Positions 45,112-64,000 of a stretch of DNA of 64,000 bases are shown here, in pieces (positions within the stretch are counted from its first letter, which is position 1; each line of letters starts with the position of its first letter). The position numbers were made by a program, and so were the translations under genes. The stretch covers positions 12,508,032-12,572,031 of the forward strand of contig NC_086350.1 in NCBI RefSeq assembly GCF_036324505.1. Reading direction: 5' to 3'. The DNA comes from Eleginops maclovinus (lineage: Eukaryota > Chordata > Actinopteri > Perciformes > Eleginopidae). The notes under the pieces are model-generated. The model was not told the DNA's origin and ran no database searches. It saw only the letters and a program-made list of their open reading frames with translations.

Positions 45112-45290
45112 CTTGCCGAGGGGCTCGAGCTTTCTTTAGATCAGTCTAACAATGCCTATTGTATCATGCCGGCTTTGTTAACTCAGTGTGGTGACAAGAT
45201 GAGTGTTTTTTTCTTGGGGGGACGAGAGTCGGCCGTGAAGAAGAGAGGCGAACTTAATCGCTGTGTTGCCGCGGTAACGTAGAACATGAT
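45112..45290 (-). promoter_or_regulatory. Candidate X-box promoter and untranslated first exon
   Basis: A CpG-bearing patch in AT-rich surroundings. GTTGCCGCGGTAAC at 45265-45278 is a full two-half-site RFX X-box. Downstream on the - strand, pyrimidine-rich sequence runs to a good donor, GGCAAG|GTGAAT (exon end 45112), with only a tiny upstream frame, as in a 5' UTR exon. Linking it to the 31-41 kb gene is inference from position and strand. Confidence 0.4.
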
Positions 45291-46274
45291 ACTGCAGTGA
45301 GAGGTGACTGGTGAGGAGTAACAGAAAAGCCCACAGTGGTTACCTGTAGCCTCTTTGATCAGCAGCACAGGAGATGCATCTAATGGAACCTTTTAGTAGT
45401 ATCAGGGGTTTCCACAACAGTGTCATAACTTTCCTCACTTCCTTAAATCCATATCTGGGTGGAGATTAAAAAACAGTTTACTCTCAAAAAATAGCTTTTG
45501 ATTTTTTTGTTAACACGTCTGCAAATTCTCATTGCCTCAAAGTCTAGCGCCATATGTCTCAATCCTTCTCTTAGCCCTACTTCATCAGAATTTAAACACC
45601 TTTTTCAAATGTTTAAGCAACGCAAATGACAAGAAACAATGATATGGATCATAAACACCAGCCCTATATTCATGTTTATACATTGTTTTCTTCAGATACC
45701 ACATTGTCAAACACCAAAGAGTGGCATGAAGAGATATTTTGAATGTTCCACATTGCCAGAGGTTTTTCAGAGCAGCCGTACCAAAGCCCCCTGACACCCT
45801 GGAGAAGGGTGCCAAGGGCGGGGCTCTGTTTTCTCCCAGCTGTAAACCCTATATGCTGGGGATTAAGATCACTATTCCAAGACAAAGTAAGAAGTTGCAA
45901 CTGCTGCTCTTCATCTTTTTACTGACGCCAGCATCTGCACACATTACCCTTTTATAAATAAATTAGAGGGCTAAAATAAACTATGAATGAACACTTTATG
46001 TCCCTTTTTTTAATACTTCTGTAAGAAAGGAAATGTAGTAGTGTGCACATGGATGTGGTCAGCCTTAAGAAAAACAAGAGGTGTAGATGACAAAAGCATG
46101 TTTGTTCACTGAAGCCACTACTACTAATCTTATGCTGTTGTATGCATATTTATAATGACGTTTAACAGGTCATGTGTCACCACCTGTTGAGATAGCTAAC
46201 ATCTATCACATGAGTCTGTAGCAATTTGTTGAATATATTCTGTCTTTTTTGGCTACAAAATGTACCAATGTAGG

Positions 46275-46470
46275 GATACAATACAATACAATACAATACA
46301 TGTCACTTGTTAGACACTTTTATCCAAAGGGACTTGCATACTTTCAATGTGGGCAATCCCCACAGGAGCAATTTGGGGTGAAGTGTCTTACCCAGGGATA
46401 CAACGACATGCTCACTGCAGGGGGACTGGAACCAGTGCTCTCCTGATCCGAAGATCAGCGCATCAGGAAT
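46275..46470. repeat. (ATACA)n plus fish dispersed repeat
   Basis: A short ATACA microsatellite is followed by 'gacacttttatccaaaggga', 'ggggtgaagtgtcttaccca' and 'ggactggaaccagtgctctc'. These phrases, in this order, make up a very common teleost interspersed repeat. Confidence 0.6.
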
Positions 46471-47945
46471 GAAAAAGTTGGATTGGTCCCTAAATGTTAT
46501 ATGAGACCTTAGACTGATATCTTTATTTTATGAGCATTGCATTAACACCAGTAATGGCATGATGTTAACCAGCACAGTAATGGCTGAGGCTTCATAATGC
46601 TACACCAATGCTATTGTCACTTCCACACACTCCGCTGCATGTGACACAATGCTACTATGAGCATGTATGTCAGGATAGTTGATGATCCTGCTGCTGTTCA
46701 TTTGCTTCAGAGGGAAACAGCCAATCACCTCTAACCTTTTAATTTCAGAAGTAGTCTCTAGAGCCCACGGGGGGGGAAGGGAATGACGATGCTGCAGCAA
46801 GTGTGATCAATCAGCACCGTCTATCCCAGTTGACCATCTATTCCTGCACGTGTGAAATTTTAATAATTCATTGACATCTATCACTTGAAGGGGTATTTTC
46901 TCAAATTGGATTATGAAAATGACCATTGTGGCTGATGAGAACATGTGTACATTAGCATACTTATAAGTGGTAAATCAAACAGGATTTTGTTTGTAATAAG
47001 TAGTCATTTTTTGTAGTAGTTATGAGTATTAGAAGTGGTATGACTAGGAGCAGTGTTGAGAGAAGTTTGGCCACAGATTTTATAACTTGACATTTTCACT
47101 CGAAGCTTGGGTTGCCAGCAGAAGCTGCAGATTGAATACATAAATTATAAATACATTCTAAATATATTCAATGGAGCTCCTAAGGGGACTTGGGACCATC
47201 AATCAAAGTGTTACCACATCTGTTCTTCTTTATAAGTGGTTTGTCCATATTTCACATCCGGTTGTCTTATAGTGCTTACACTCATCATATCATCTACAAT
47301 TTATATTTGCACCCATCGAAATGACTTGTTGTGTTCCTCCACAGTACCACGGTCTCATGTCAAGGTCACTCTCTTTTCTCTCAATACTATCATTGTATTG
47401 TTCCCCCTTTTGCAATATGCTGCTTTGCAAAAGTGAAACAGAACAGCTCATGGGCTTTTCATTGGAAGTAGAATGATGGTCTGTGTGCTGCAGCAATAAT
47501 ATTTCAATGCTATCGTCCCCTGTGGCCATAAGGAGTTCAGCCAATTTGTGTTAGCAAAGGTCAGATCCATCTGGAGTGCTGTTTACGTTCTTGGGTATCC
47601 TCCTTCCTCGGGCAGCATCCACAGAATAGTGTCACACAATGGAAATCACACAGCCTGCTCCTAGTACAATCTGCATTCCAGCCGACCTACAATACTTGGT
47701 ATGTGAGGAATTTAGTACGCTCTGCTTTAAAACGAGAGAGACGGACAAAAGAGTAGTTGGATTGATTTCTCTGCTCTCACTGTCACACTTGTTAAGGTTT
47801 TTTGCTGCACATACATTGCTTCTTTATTTTCTCTCTCTCTTTTTGAGTGTATTTTGAACATCTTACTGAAGGTCACATCAGCAAGTTGTAATGGCAGATC
47901 TTTGTTCAGAGGTCTGTGAGTAAAACAACACTTGTTTTATTTAGG

Positions 47946-48211
<266 letters not shown>

Positions 48212-49796
48212 AGAACACGCTGTGCATATTACAGATGGTGGACGTGAGTTGTCACTGGCCATAAGGGTCAGGCTTCATACTTAAGCTGACCACCAGGCCT
48301 AAAATTAAAGCTCTCTGTGCTCTGTCATTGTTGCCTTTCGGCGTTGGACTGCCAAAACATGCTGGACAACTGTCACTGTTCAGACTCACTCAAACCAATA
48401 ACTTTGTTTTCTTTCTTTGTTGTATTTGTTTGTAGCCCAATACTAAATAAATAAAGGAGGAGTTTTTAAAGATGCTAATTTAATCAGACTGGATGTTCAC
48501 CAGAACCCTGTCTAGCGTGTCCATTGTCTGCTTAAAAAAAGAGATTGTTTTTAGAAAGTTGCTGGTTTGTCATTCAAAGTTTTAAAAGCCTACCAATTAA
48601 TGGAAATCTGAAAATACTTAAAAAGGTTTTATTTGATTTCCAACATTATTAAAAACATAACTCAAGTGTACGTACCAGATCTGTTCTTATTTTGGAGTCT
48701 GCTTACCTAAACTAGACTCACAGTAGAACTAACACTTGCACAGATTTTCTTTGTTTTCTTAAAAGCATTGCTTGCTTGCTTGCTATGAACAACATATCTT
48801 CGTCTTTGTGAAACACATTTATTTAATAGCTAGTGTAAATTGTTTGGGTTGTGACAGATGCCACACTATATGAGGGAACACAGCTGCAGTCCATTTACAC
48901 AATGCATTACAGTCTGTTTACTTTATCTATGGACTGCTGTGCCACTGAATACATTATACATTGTAGATGGAATAATTATTACTTTTAGGAGCAATATCAG
49001 CAAGTTTGTCACAGTAATTACATTCATGATGGGTTTCAGACTTTCATCCATTACAGAACTGTTTGTCTCAGCTCGGCCACAGTTTGTGTTTCTATTTGGC
49101 GCCCCGCTGGCTGGCTGGGCGACATGGAGGAAATGATTTCTTTGCAATTTCTTTTTTACCAAATACCTTTGGTGCATCACAAAATATATTAAACAATGGG
49201 ATTTTTGATAAATAATATCCAGAAAGACAATATATGCTTTTGTTAAGAACCAGCAAAAAATAAACACACATTTGTGTATGGTCATACAGTGAGGGAAAGT
49301 CCATATGAGATGGGGGATCAAAACATGTGGTATTCTCTGCTGTTTGAATGACTTTAGTTCAGTCAGGTTCAGGAATGTGTGTCCTTTTGACACCATGTAC
49401 TGTTCATACTTGTGGGTGTGTGTAGGTATTTGTTAGGAAGCATTGGGATCATGTGGTTCTGACTAGCCATTGTTGTGGGTGCTGTTGGCCATAGTGGTTG
49501 TCTGTGGGTCGCCAGTATGGAGGTGGCTGACCACTGGAAAAAGGCAGCTGTTACATCCATCCCATTATGGTCAGACTGTCACCCAAATGTGCTCAAAGCA
49601 TCGGCAAATTACTCAGTTTTTGACAAATTTATTGTGACAACCAATTCTAAATATAATTATTATCCAAACACTGCCCCAAGGATTCTCCAATGACCTTATT
49701 CAGAGGTTCAATATCAGCCTTTTGAGTACTGGTAAGAAAAGCACATGGTGTACAATTGAATTACCAAACAGAATTCACACTGTGGGCTCCCATCTT

Positions 49797-49798
<2 letters not shown>

Positions 49799-49870
<72 letters not shown>
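49799..49870. repeat. (CA)36 microsatellite
   Basis: Uninterrupted CA run, opposite in strand sense to the TG tract 1.6 kb to its left. Confidence 0.97.
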
Positions 49871-49871
<1 letters not shown>

Positions 49872-50099
49872 CCTTTGCCCCAAAAGGATAAACCACATTT
49901 TAGGGCGCATCATATTATATCCATTCTGACAACAAACCCCAAAGATCATACACAATTAAGAGCAGTTGATCTAATTATTTCATAGGTCTGGCTCTAACCA
50001 CTGAGGGCATTTTACCGTTACCAGATCATAAATATTACATTTGGACTTGTGCATGCACTGAAAAGCTCAGCAGTGACAGAGAGAGTGCAGCTACAAGGA

Positions 50100-50411
50100 G
50101 CACCTCCCTTTCGCCGTCCACTCCTCTCCCACCCTTCCACATCCAGCCTATGATGTAATGTTTCTGCTGCTGATAGAGCAACCCCCTCTCCTGCCTTTTT
50201 ATATTTCATTCCCCTCCCCTTCCGATTTGCTGCTGCCGCTGCTGCTCGCGCTGGTGGTGATAGTGGTGGTGGATGCGTGCGTGCGTTGCCGGTTCAGCTG
50301 CATCCCTGGGCATCTCTCGGGATCCCTGCAGAGCTTCTTTTCCTCTGTCCTCACTCGACAGAGTGCCGCTCCTACTGAGCACTGCAAGACCTTGTCCTCT
50401 GCTGATAAAAG
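50100..50411 (+). promoter_or_regulatory. Candidate promoter and untranslated first exon (+ strand)
   Basis: A GC-rich patch with a TATA-like TTTTTATATTTC at 50196-50207, CT-rich initiator surroundings, GCTGCTGCCG units and a donor at GATAAAAG|GTAAAT (exon end 50411). No long conserved frame begins here, which suggests a 5' UTR exon. A 148-codon frame on the - strand overlaps, so strand is not certain. Confidence 0.35.
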
Positions 50412-51866
50412 GTAAATCTTCTGTTTCATGACAAAAAAGCATTCATTGTAAAAAAGAGAGGAGAACGGTAGTGGAGAGGAGGAGTGTAATAGGGAGTGAT
50501 AGACAGAGGTTTGACTGAGTGTCCAGTGAGCTGCTGAGTAAATTGGTCTGGTTGCAGAAAGCTTCTTGCCGCCACAGCGCTGAATGCCATGGTAATTGCT
50601 CTCTCTGTGTGTGTGCATGAACTGTAGTATGGTGTTAGTTTCCATGGTAAAGATGAGACGGATGGCGTGCTGGCTCAGGGTTAATTCAGCATGTGTGGTG
50701 AAAGCTGCAATTACCTATTTGGTGTGAAGTGATTCTCATCTCCTGTGCATCTTTCATAAGGGATTATAGTAATATTTATCTCTGTTTTAACTTCCATGAT
50801 AATCTTTTTAGCTCTGTTATACTTTTTATAAAAGAAATAGGATTTTCATTTGGTATTTATTTATTTTACTTCCCTGGAACAAATGTCTCACTTCCTCACT
50901 AAAACTGGGCGTGTACAATGACAGTGATATAGACGAGCTGAATGATGCGGGGGGTGTTATCTGCATACAGATTTTTGGACTGCTTCAGAAATGTAAGGGG
51001 TTTTACGATGCGTTACGTACATGCTTAGTCAAACTCTTTTTCTTCCTCGTCATTGTCTTTTAACGGGATGTGTAGTTCTAGCACAGGACCACAGAGGGTT
51101 GTTTGTAAATCTACAGCAGGTGATTCTTTTAGGAGTTGTTTAACCTTAACTCTTGCTCTATATCAGATTCTAACTTAATATTTCATGTCTCGTCTGCCCC
51201 ACATGTAGATGGGCTTATAACTAATTCATCCTCAGGATTTTCCCTGTGTTTGAGTCATCACTCATTTCCACTTCCTTTTGTCTAATGCTCTCCATTCATT
51301 ACATACGTCTATGTCCCTCAGTATAACATCTCTCTTGGATTAAATCAACAAAAACCATGTGATACTTTTAGAATCATTTTATGATTTTCCCATAGGGAAG
51401 AGGTCATGTTTACAGTAAAGGTAATTGGTTTGTTGGACTCAGCACACACAGCATATTATCCCTGGGGCCATTATTTTTCTGCATTTGCTGAAAAATAGGC
51501 TTTCCAGCCACAGCATGTCTGTAATTAATTGACGCCTGAAACTGAAAGCAAATCTCCTGCTTTGATTTCTTACCTTCTTGATGTTCTCCTGAATGACGAG
51601 GTAATGTCCTCTCACAAGTGAAGTGGTATAAACGAATGAAAGTGCCCATTGGGTTAAATTGTGGTTGACCTTAAGGTCTTACTACCTAGGTAATACATTG
51701 TGTTAAATGTGCTGTGGGATCTAAATTAATTGCAAAATGACTTATTTTCTAGGTTAAGTGTAAAGTGTTGAATCTGTTCGGATCTTTTCAGGTCCTACTG
51801 TCTCCAACTTCTCCTGTGGTGTTGGTCGATATGTTTGTAATATATGTAATATAATTTTGTTTTGTG

Positions 51867-51970
51867 AAGGGCTGCCACTGACAATTATTTACATTTTCTT
51901 GTTAAATAATTTAATCATTTGGTGTATTAAACATCCGAAAACCCCCCCAAAAGACCTGTCACAATTCATG
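51867..51970. repeat. Degenerate fish interspersed repeat
   Basis: Begins 'agggctgccactgacaatta' and continues 'tttaatcatttgg', resembling the repeat at 2204. Confidence 0.4.
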
Positions 51971-54900
51971 AAGCCATTGGCGCCTTAAATGCATTGCTTT
52001 GTCTGATAAAAGTACCAGTTTACCCAAATGCAGAAAATTCGCAAATATGAGAAAAGTATTTTTTACTATGATGTAGATTTTATTTTAAATAGTTACGATA
52101 TTTATCTCCATGTTTGTCAAAAAGCTTTGAGAGGCTGTATAGATATTGTTGGACTGGTGAATTCGATTTTTTGGCACTTGAAAAATAAACAATTGGTTGA
52201 TTTGATTTCCTCTCTAATACACAGATTACATACATGTAGCTGTATGTGGTAGTGGGGTGTATGTGTGGGGGAGGGGGACTTTAGGTGGTAAATCCAGGAA
52301 AGTTGAGCTGCTGCCACGGATATAGAGGGCCACCTGAGAGCATCCGAGCTGTTCCTCGTGCTCTGTATGTTGAATATCAAGCAGGCCCACTTGCTTTGGA
52401 GCTGTGCCAACGGTTCTGGTTTGACAAATCGTTCATCCAATAAATAGTTTGGCAGTCAAAGATACTGACCACTAACATATTCCTCTTTATACAGATAACA
52501 CAGATTAGGAAGAACTGAGGGGAAAACCACTAAATGCAGAACAAGCACACCTGGTTAAGTGCATGATGTGATGAACTGCACATACAGCATGATGATGTAG
52601 CAGACATGTGACTGGTGATACTGCGAACTCATGCAGTTTCAGACTAGTGAGTAATAGATAGTATAGTGATATAGAGAAAATGAGCAAGTATGCAACAGTC
52701 TAATGAGAGGACCAGGGGTGAGTCATGTAGATGGCGGTAAAGCTCTCACACACACACAATCTCCAGGGATTGTTCATTGGCATCACCTCCCTGCCAGAGG
52801 GCACTCATCCCACCAAACCTTTGTGTCATGCTGTGCCATCACAGAATCAATTTTTCCCAAACAGACAAAGCTCATGTTGAAAAGCCTCATCATCCCACAT
52901 ACGTACACCAGCCCATCTGACAAGAGCGTGATTGATCATATGCTGGGTATATTGCACACCATCCAACATGAGGAACCAGTTACACTCAATGCAAAAATGA
53001 GTCACTCACCTCAAATGTGGGTCACACGGCCACCTCGGATGGTAATTTCTACCTATACTACAAATATGGCAGTAAGCTTGAACATGTGTCTTATTCATTG
53101 TAAAATCAGGTTAGTTAAGTCTGAATCAAGGGGTTAAATTTACAAAATTCAGGTAAAGGGCCGGTCCTTTTTTTGGGTCACAGATCAGATAATTTATCGG
53201 ATCAGCAAACAAGATAAGCTGTTGTACAACGCTCCAGGAAAGCTCTGGAAAAATATCAGCCACCATCAAGTCAGTGTAAACCGTCCGAAACTCTAACTGT
53301 TGCCCTTTAGTTTATTAATGTCATCTATAGTGCTTATTTGCAAAAAAACACCCAATTCATATGATTAGGAAATACTACACTGCTGTTCAAACATAAATAT
53401 TTGCTTTGATTTAAATTCTCTTCTATATTATAGCTGCTTAGAGCAAGTACTAGAAAGTCAAACAGATTATAATTACCTCTCTTTAATTTTATATTGCTGT
53501 GAAAACACTCCCTTAAACTGTATTCAGGATATCCTCATAATGACATTTTGCAAGATTAGATTTGAACTCATCATAATGACATTATAATTTACATTCGCCC
53601 TATACCGACTTTTAAGGAACTGTATGTGAAGGGGTGAAACATTGAAACACTGTATACGTATAACGAAAAATTAGTGGGTTTTGTTTTTACAGTGTCCTGG
53701 TTTCACTTTAAGGCTGAGGCTGAAAAATCAGGCCAAAGGACAAACATAAGCGTGTGAGGACAAGGTCCGGCCTTGAATGAGTGGTTATGACTTTGGTTGT
53801 TGTTTTGCTTTTAGAACTGAGGAGTTAGTTTGTTTACTTGGATTTTTTTTTTTTAGCTGGTAGCAATGAACAGATGCTTAAAGTAAGGGTCAACCATGGT
53901 CCTGCTGCTGCTATGCAACTCCTGACAACCTGTAAAATGCACAGTGGCATTTTTGCTAAAAGATTAAATATCTTTCAATTCTTGTGCGCAGTGATATTAA
54001 GAGCTGAAAACAAGATCTTGGTAACTTCTGCGTAGAAAGGCATTGTGGGATGTCTTTAAATGTGCAGTTCATGTACGTTATATAGAGCTGCTAAGATAAG
54101 GAAGATGTGAGCTTAGTGGTTTTTTTTATCAGTCACATTTTTCTGTCACATGAATCACAAAATAACAGCGTTTCAACACATTGGACAGTGCCGTGTTGAC
54201 ACAAACATTGCTGCGGTAATACCGAGATTGGTCTGGATCACACAGTCAAACAGGGTAACAGCTGAACACAGAGGTGATAACATGAAGCTGAGAGTTTGGT
54301 GTCAGAGCTGATCAGTTGTCTTCAGTGCTTCTGTCGGCCTCGCTGACTCTAAGTAGCCTAGTGCTGCTATCTGCTGTGTTTCCATTAAGCTAATATGTGA
54401 AACACAAGGGCTTATCGCAGAACTGTAATGCCCAGACTCTTATTTATTTATATAGAATGACCTGTCAACACTTCTGCCAGCTGTGTGTGAAACATCCTGA
54501 GGAGAACAATCAAACTTTCTCATGTGGTCCAAACATGTTTGGCTTTATCAGGGTGGTGTGTTGGCTTTTTTTTCCAATGTATTTGTATTTAGTCTAATTA
54601 AATACATTTTGTCGTCATGTGACTTATCGATCACCATAGAGACTATGCTTATAAAATAACGTTATCAATTGCTTTAAATACAATTTGTTTTCAATTAAAA
54701 ATGATATTGACATTTGTAAATGAAATAAAAATGACCATAAATACAAAACATATAATGTGGAAAACTGTCTTTTCAGGATATTATTCAGCAGATAAAACTG
54801 AAAATCATTGCATTGAAAGGTTGAATTACATTTATTAATACAAAACAACAGATTCGGGCCACTTTCAACCTATTGTTCAAGTACTGTACTCAAATGTCTT

Positions 54901-56264
54901 ACCTTTCTTAATACAGTATATATGGATAACTATGAATGATTTACAAAAATAGCTTGTAATCAACATCTAATGTTTCTGATGGACCCCTTCCGTAATTTCC
55001 TACAAAAGAGTAATTTTGAGTTGTATTTTTGTTGTTGATGTAGCTGATGGGCTGCAGTTTGTGTAAAGGTAGGGAGAGACAACATTTTAAGAACAGCCAC
55101 ATTAACAGGGTCACAAGCAATGAACAAGGGCAGTGTGTTTGACTGGTGTGAGCCACGTGTTTAGACGTCTGCCGCAGGACTCCTCTGTGTTCTATGAATT
55201 GTTTACAAAAGGTCGTCTGCATGGCAGTGGCAGATGGTCAGGCTCAACAAGAGGTGTGTTCCCAGTCCAACAGGGAAGGGAATATCTGAATGACATAGGC
55301 TGTAAATAAGACATCCACTGAGTACCCTTGTGCTGGCATAAGTACGTCTCAGGTAACCGCGAGGAATCTTGACTCTGCACAGAAACACTGAGCCGACATT
55401 CAGGATCCCAACACCTCAAACTTGGCATCGCGTCTCCCTCCTTAGCAGTTGCCTAAAGTATATAATTAGCATCTGCTATTTTAGAAATTGGCGTCCCCAT
55501 CTCAACACTCTTCTATCTTACACTTCTCTCTATTTCTGGAGAAGGCATGTGAAGTTATTTGGTAACACTTCACTTGCAACAGCACTTTTTGGTGTACATT
55601 CATTGGCATGTACTTAAAAATGCCTGTCTCCTTTTCTCTAAAATGCCATTTTAATACCTTCTTACATGGAATAACACAATTGATATTTAATTATATCAAG
55701 TTACTGGTAACCAAAACATCCAGGCTCCTTTTGATGAAACATCAAGAGCAGGTTCATGGGAGCCGCTTACCCCCTTTATAATATTCAATATCATGAAACT
55801 GCTCGTTCTGAGACGTCTGTTCTACTTTCAGTGTCACAGACTGAAAACAGCTTTTATTGCCCTTTTTAACAAACCGGCTCTTACTACGAGAGTTCTCTGC
55901 TGGATTTGCCATTGACAATGGGGATGCACTGTATATGTTTAACTTGAAAATGAAAAGATGCATATTTATACTTACTGTAGAATAACATTGTTCACAGATG
56001 TACCATGATGGGTAAGTTAAGGATGTATAATTTGATCCATCAAAAATAATATTGTGATGGTTAAAGCTGAAATATACAACAATGTAGCAAATTTCAGTGA
56101 AATTACTCTAAATAATTGTATATTATTGTAATTTTCGAGGCACAAATTGTTGTAGTACGAAAATAAATGGTAGCACCTCAGAGAGTTGGTGAATTCAGCA
56201 TGTTGGTAAATAAGTGACTAGTCTCTGATAGCAGATCTGTAGTTTACCATCGTGATAAGTTCAC

Positions 56265-56294
56265 ACCATAGACTGTATATATACAGTCTATGGT
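56265..56294. repeat. Perfect 30-bp palindrome
   Basis: ACCATAGACTGTATA is followed immediately by its exact reverse complement. The phrase CATAGACTGTATA is familiar as the end of a short teleost repeat, so this may be two element ends joined head to head. Confidence 0.85.
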
Positions 56295-56949
56295 TCACAC
56301 ATATTATGTGATTTTATTCTAGCCTTGAGTTGAACTTTCAAGATGTTAAACTCCTCACAGACATTTAATACATAAAAAGTGGTTAATTGATGACTGTGAT
56401 TTGGTATATAACATTTGATTGGTATTCCGGTAGCTTGAAGTTGTTGGTAATCACAATCATTAAAGGCAGTCTTTATATGGATGCAAGCAGCTGGCTGAGG
56501 CAAACATCTGCAGTCCATAATAAGGAAACAACGTGCTCTTAAGCTTTGTTCCATATGATTTGCACTTTTTTTCATTCAGTTCCTGCTTACATTATCAATT
56601 TAGTCACTTCATGGTATGTTGCAAAATGGTTCTGTTTAAGCTCAAAATGTTGGTGGTATTGATTTCCAAAAAGCGATCTGCAGTTTCCTGACCAGAAACA
56701 ACAATAACACATTTAAAAGGTTGGTAAAAGCAAATAAAGCCCATTTTAAATGCTTTTTTCTCATACAAAGTCAATGTCTTTATTGCCTCCTGGCCATAAG
56801 CACTCTGTTGTATTTCCCTAATTGCAGTGTGTAAACTATTCCATAAACTGTAATAGTTCCACTGCTCCTAAAAAAAAAAGAGTAATAGTGAAACTTCCAC
56901 AGTGTTGACTAAAGCCGAAAAATGTACCTCCCCTCTACTCACTCCCTCC

Positions 56950-57273
56950 CTCCCTCTCTCTCTGGCTGTGTGTGATGGGAGGAGCTCTCGTGTGTGCACG
57001 GCCAGAGGCAAGCTGTAGTATGACACAGTGTCAGCGAGAGTGTGGACCTGTGAACCAGCTGTCATCTACGTCGGCTTTAAACTCTGTCCGTTCTCTGGAT
57101 TTTCTTCTGGCACTTCCTGGATCAATATTTGTCAGCTTAAGAAAACCTTTTCTTCTACATCTGAAGGAAGTTTTTTTTCCTCAGCTGAGTGGGTCTGAAC
57201 CTAAGTGGTGCTGTTATAGAGACAACCCCTGTGTTCATTAACTGTGTGGTGCCGTGGCTTCATGAATCATTGA
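56950..57273 (+). promoter_or_regulatory. Possible alternative first exon (+ strand)
   Basis: A GC-richer patch following a CT tract (56940-56962) and ending at a donor-like CATTGAT|GTGAGT (57273). The open frame across it ends before the donor, so it would be untranslated. Low support. Confidence 0.22.
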
Positions 57274-57507
57274 TGTGAGTATACTGCAGTTCTGGTTACC
57301 TATTGAAATGTTGCCAGGATAACCCTATCATTTCCCTGTTTGAGAATTATATAAAAACCCTTTTATGACTAAGCCTGCGTGAGGTTTGTTGTTAGTTTCT
57401 CTCTTTAAAGGGAAAAGTGGGTGTGAGCAGACACGAAACAGCCCTCCACCCTCTCCAGTAGGTCTTTATCGCAAGGTGATAGCAGGGCAAAGGAGGTCAT
57501 TAAAGAC

Positions 57508-64000
<6,493 letters not shown>

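Larger units (their letters stand above)
50420..56900. other. Non-coding stretch
   Basis: No exon chain found. Contains one old interspersed repeat and a perfect 30-base palindrome. The 144-codon + frame at 52703 lacks splice or homology support. It may be intronic if the 50.2 kb first exon is real. Confidence 0.45.

Noticed and set aside
48923..49396. 157-codon minus-strand frame
   Set aside because: Long frames of this size are expected a few times by chance in 64 kb of AT-rich DNA read in six frames; no splice-compatible neighbours or motif.
52703..53137. 144-codon plus-strand frame
   Set aside because: No recognisable domain, no conserved start context, and no neighbours; judged chance.

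Overview
This is vertebrate, almost certainly teleost, chromosomal DNA. Coding is split into short exons with GT/AG borders, there are long (CA/TG)n tracts and purine tracts, and several interspersed repeats are typical of ray-finned fish. Two genes can be named by homology: idh2 (mitochondrial NADP-dependent isocitrate dehydrogenase, + strand) and znf710 (an 11-finger C2H2 protein, - strand). They lie tail to tail, the same neighbour pair and convergent orientation as human IDH2/ZNF710 on 15q26.

Layout. 1-3613 is idh2 intron 1; exon 1, with the mitochondrial presequence, is off the left edge. 3614-10302 holds idh2 exons 2-11, and a TTAA-flanked MITE sits in one intron. Poly(A) signals for the two genes, at 10597 (+) and 10684 (-), are under 100 bp apart. 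znf710 runs right to left from about 17.56 kb to 10.66 kb. A TATA/GC-box promoter at 17.59 kb feeds a small exon that splices in frame to the main zinc-finger exon. From 16.5 to 24 kb the + strand carries repeated purine-rich tracts and a (CA)56 tract.

The main discovery is at 31.0-41.5 kb on the - strand. No single open frame there is convincing, but reading splice sites and phases gives a chain of about 14 short exons encoding about 498 residues and ending in a stop at 31014. I do not recognise the protein. Its N-terminus is unresolved. A GC-rich patch at 45.1-45.3 kb with a textbook RFX X-box could be its promoter, which would suggest a ciliary or centriolar gene, but that is inference.

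From 45.3 to 64 kb no coding gene can be supported. Two GC-richer patches (50.1-50.4 kb and 57.0-57.3 kb) look like possible untranslated first exons of a + strand gene lying beyond the window. The rest is AT-rich non-coding DNA with long TG/CA tracts and old repeats. Homology calls come from memory of the families; exon borders were read by eye, with no search or RNA evidence.
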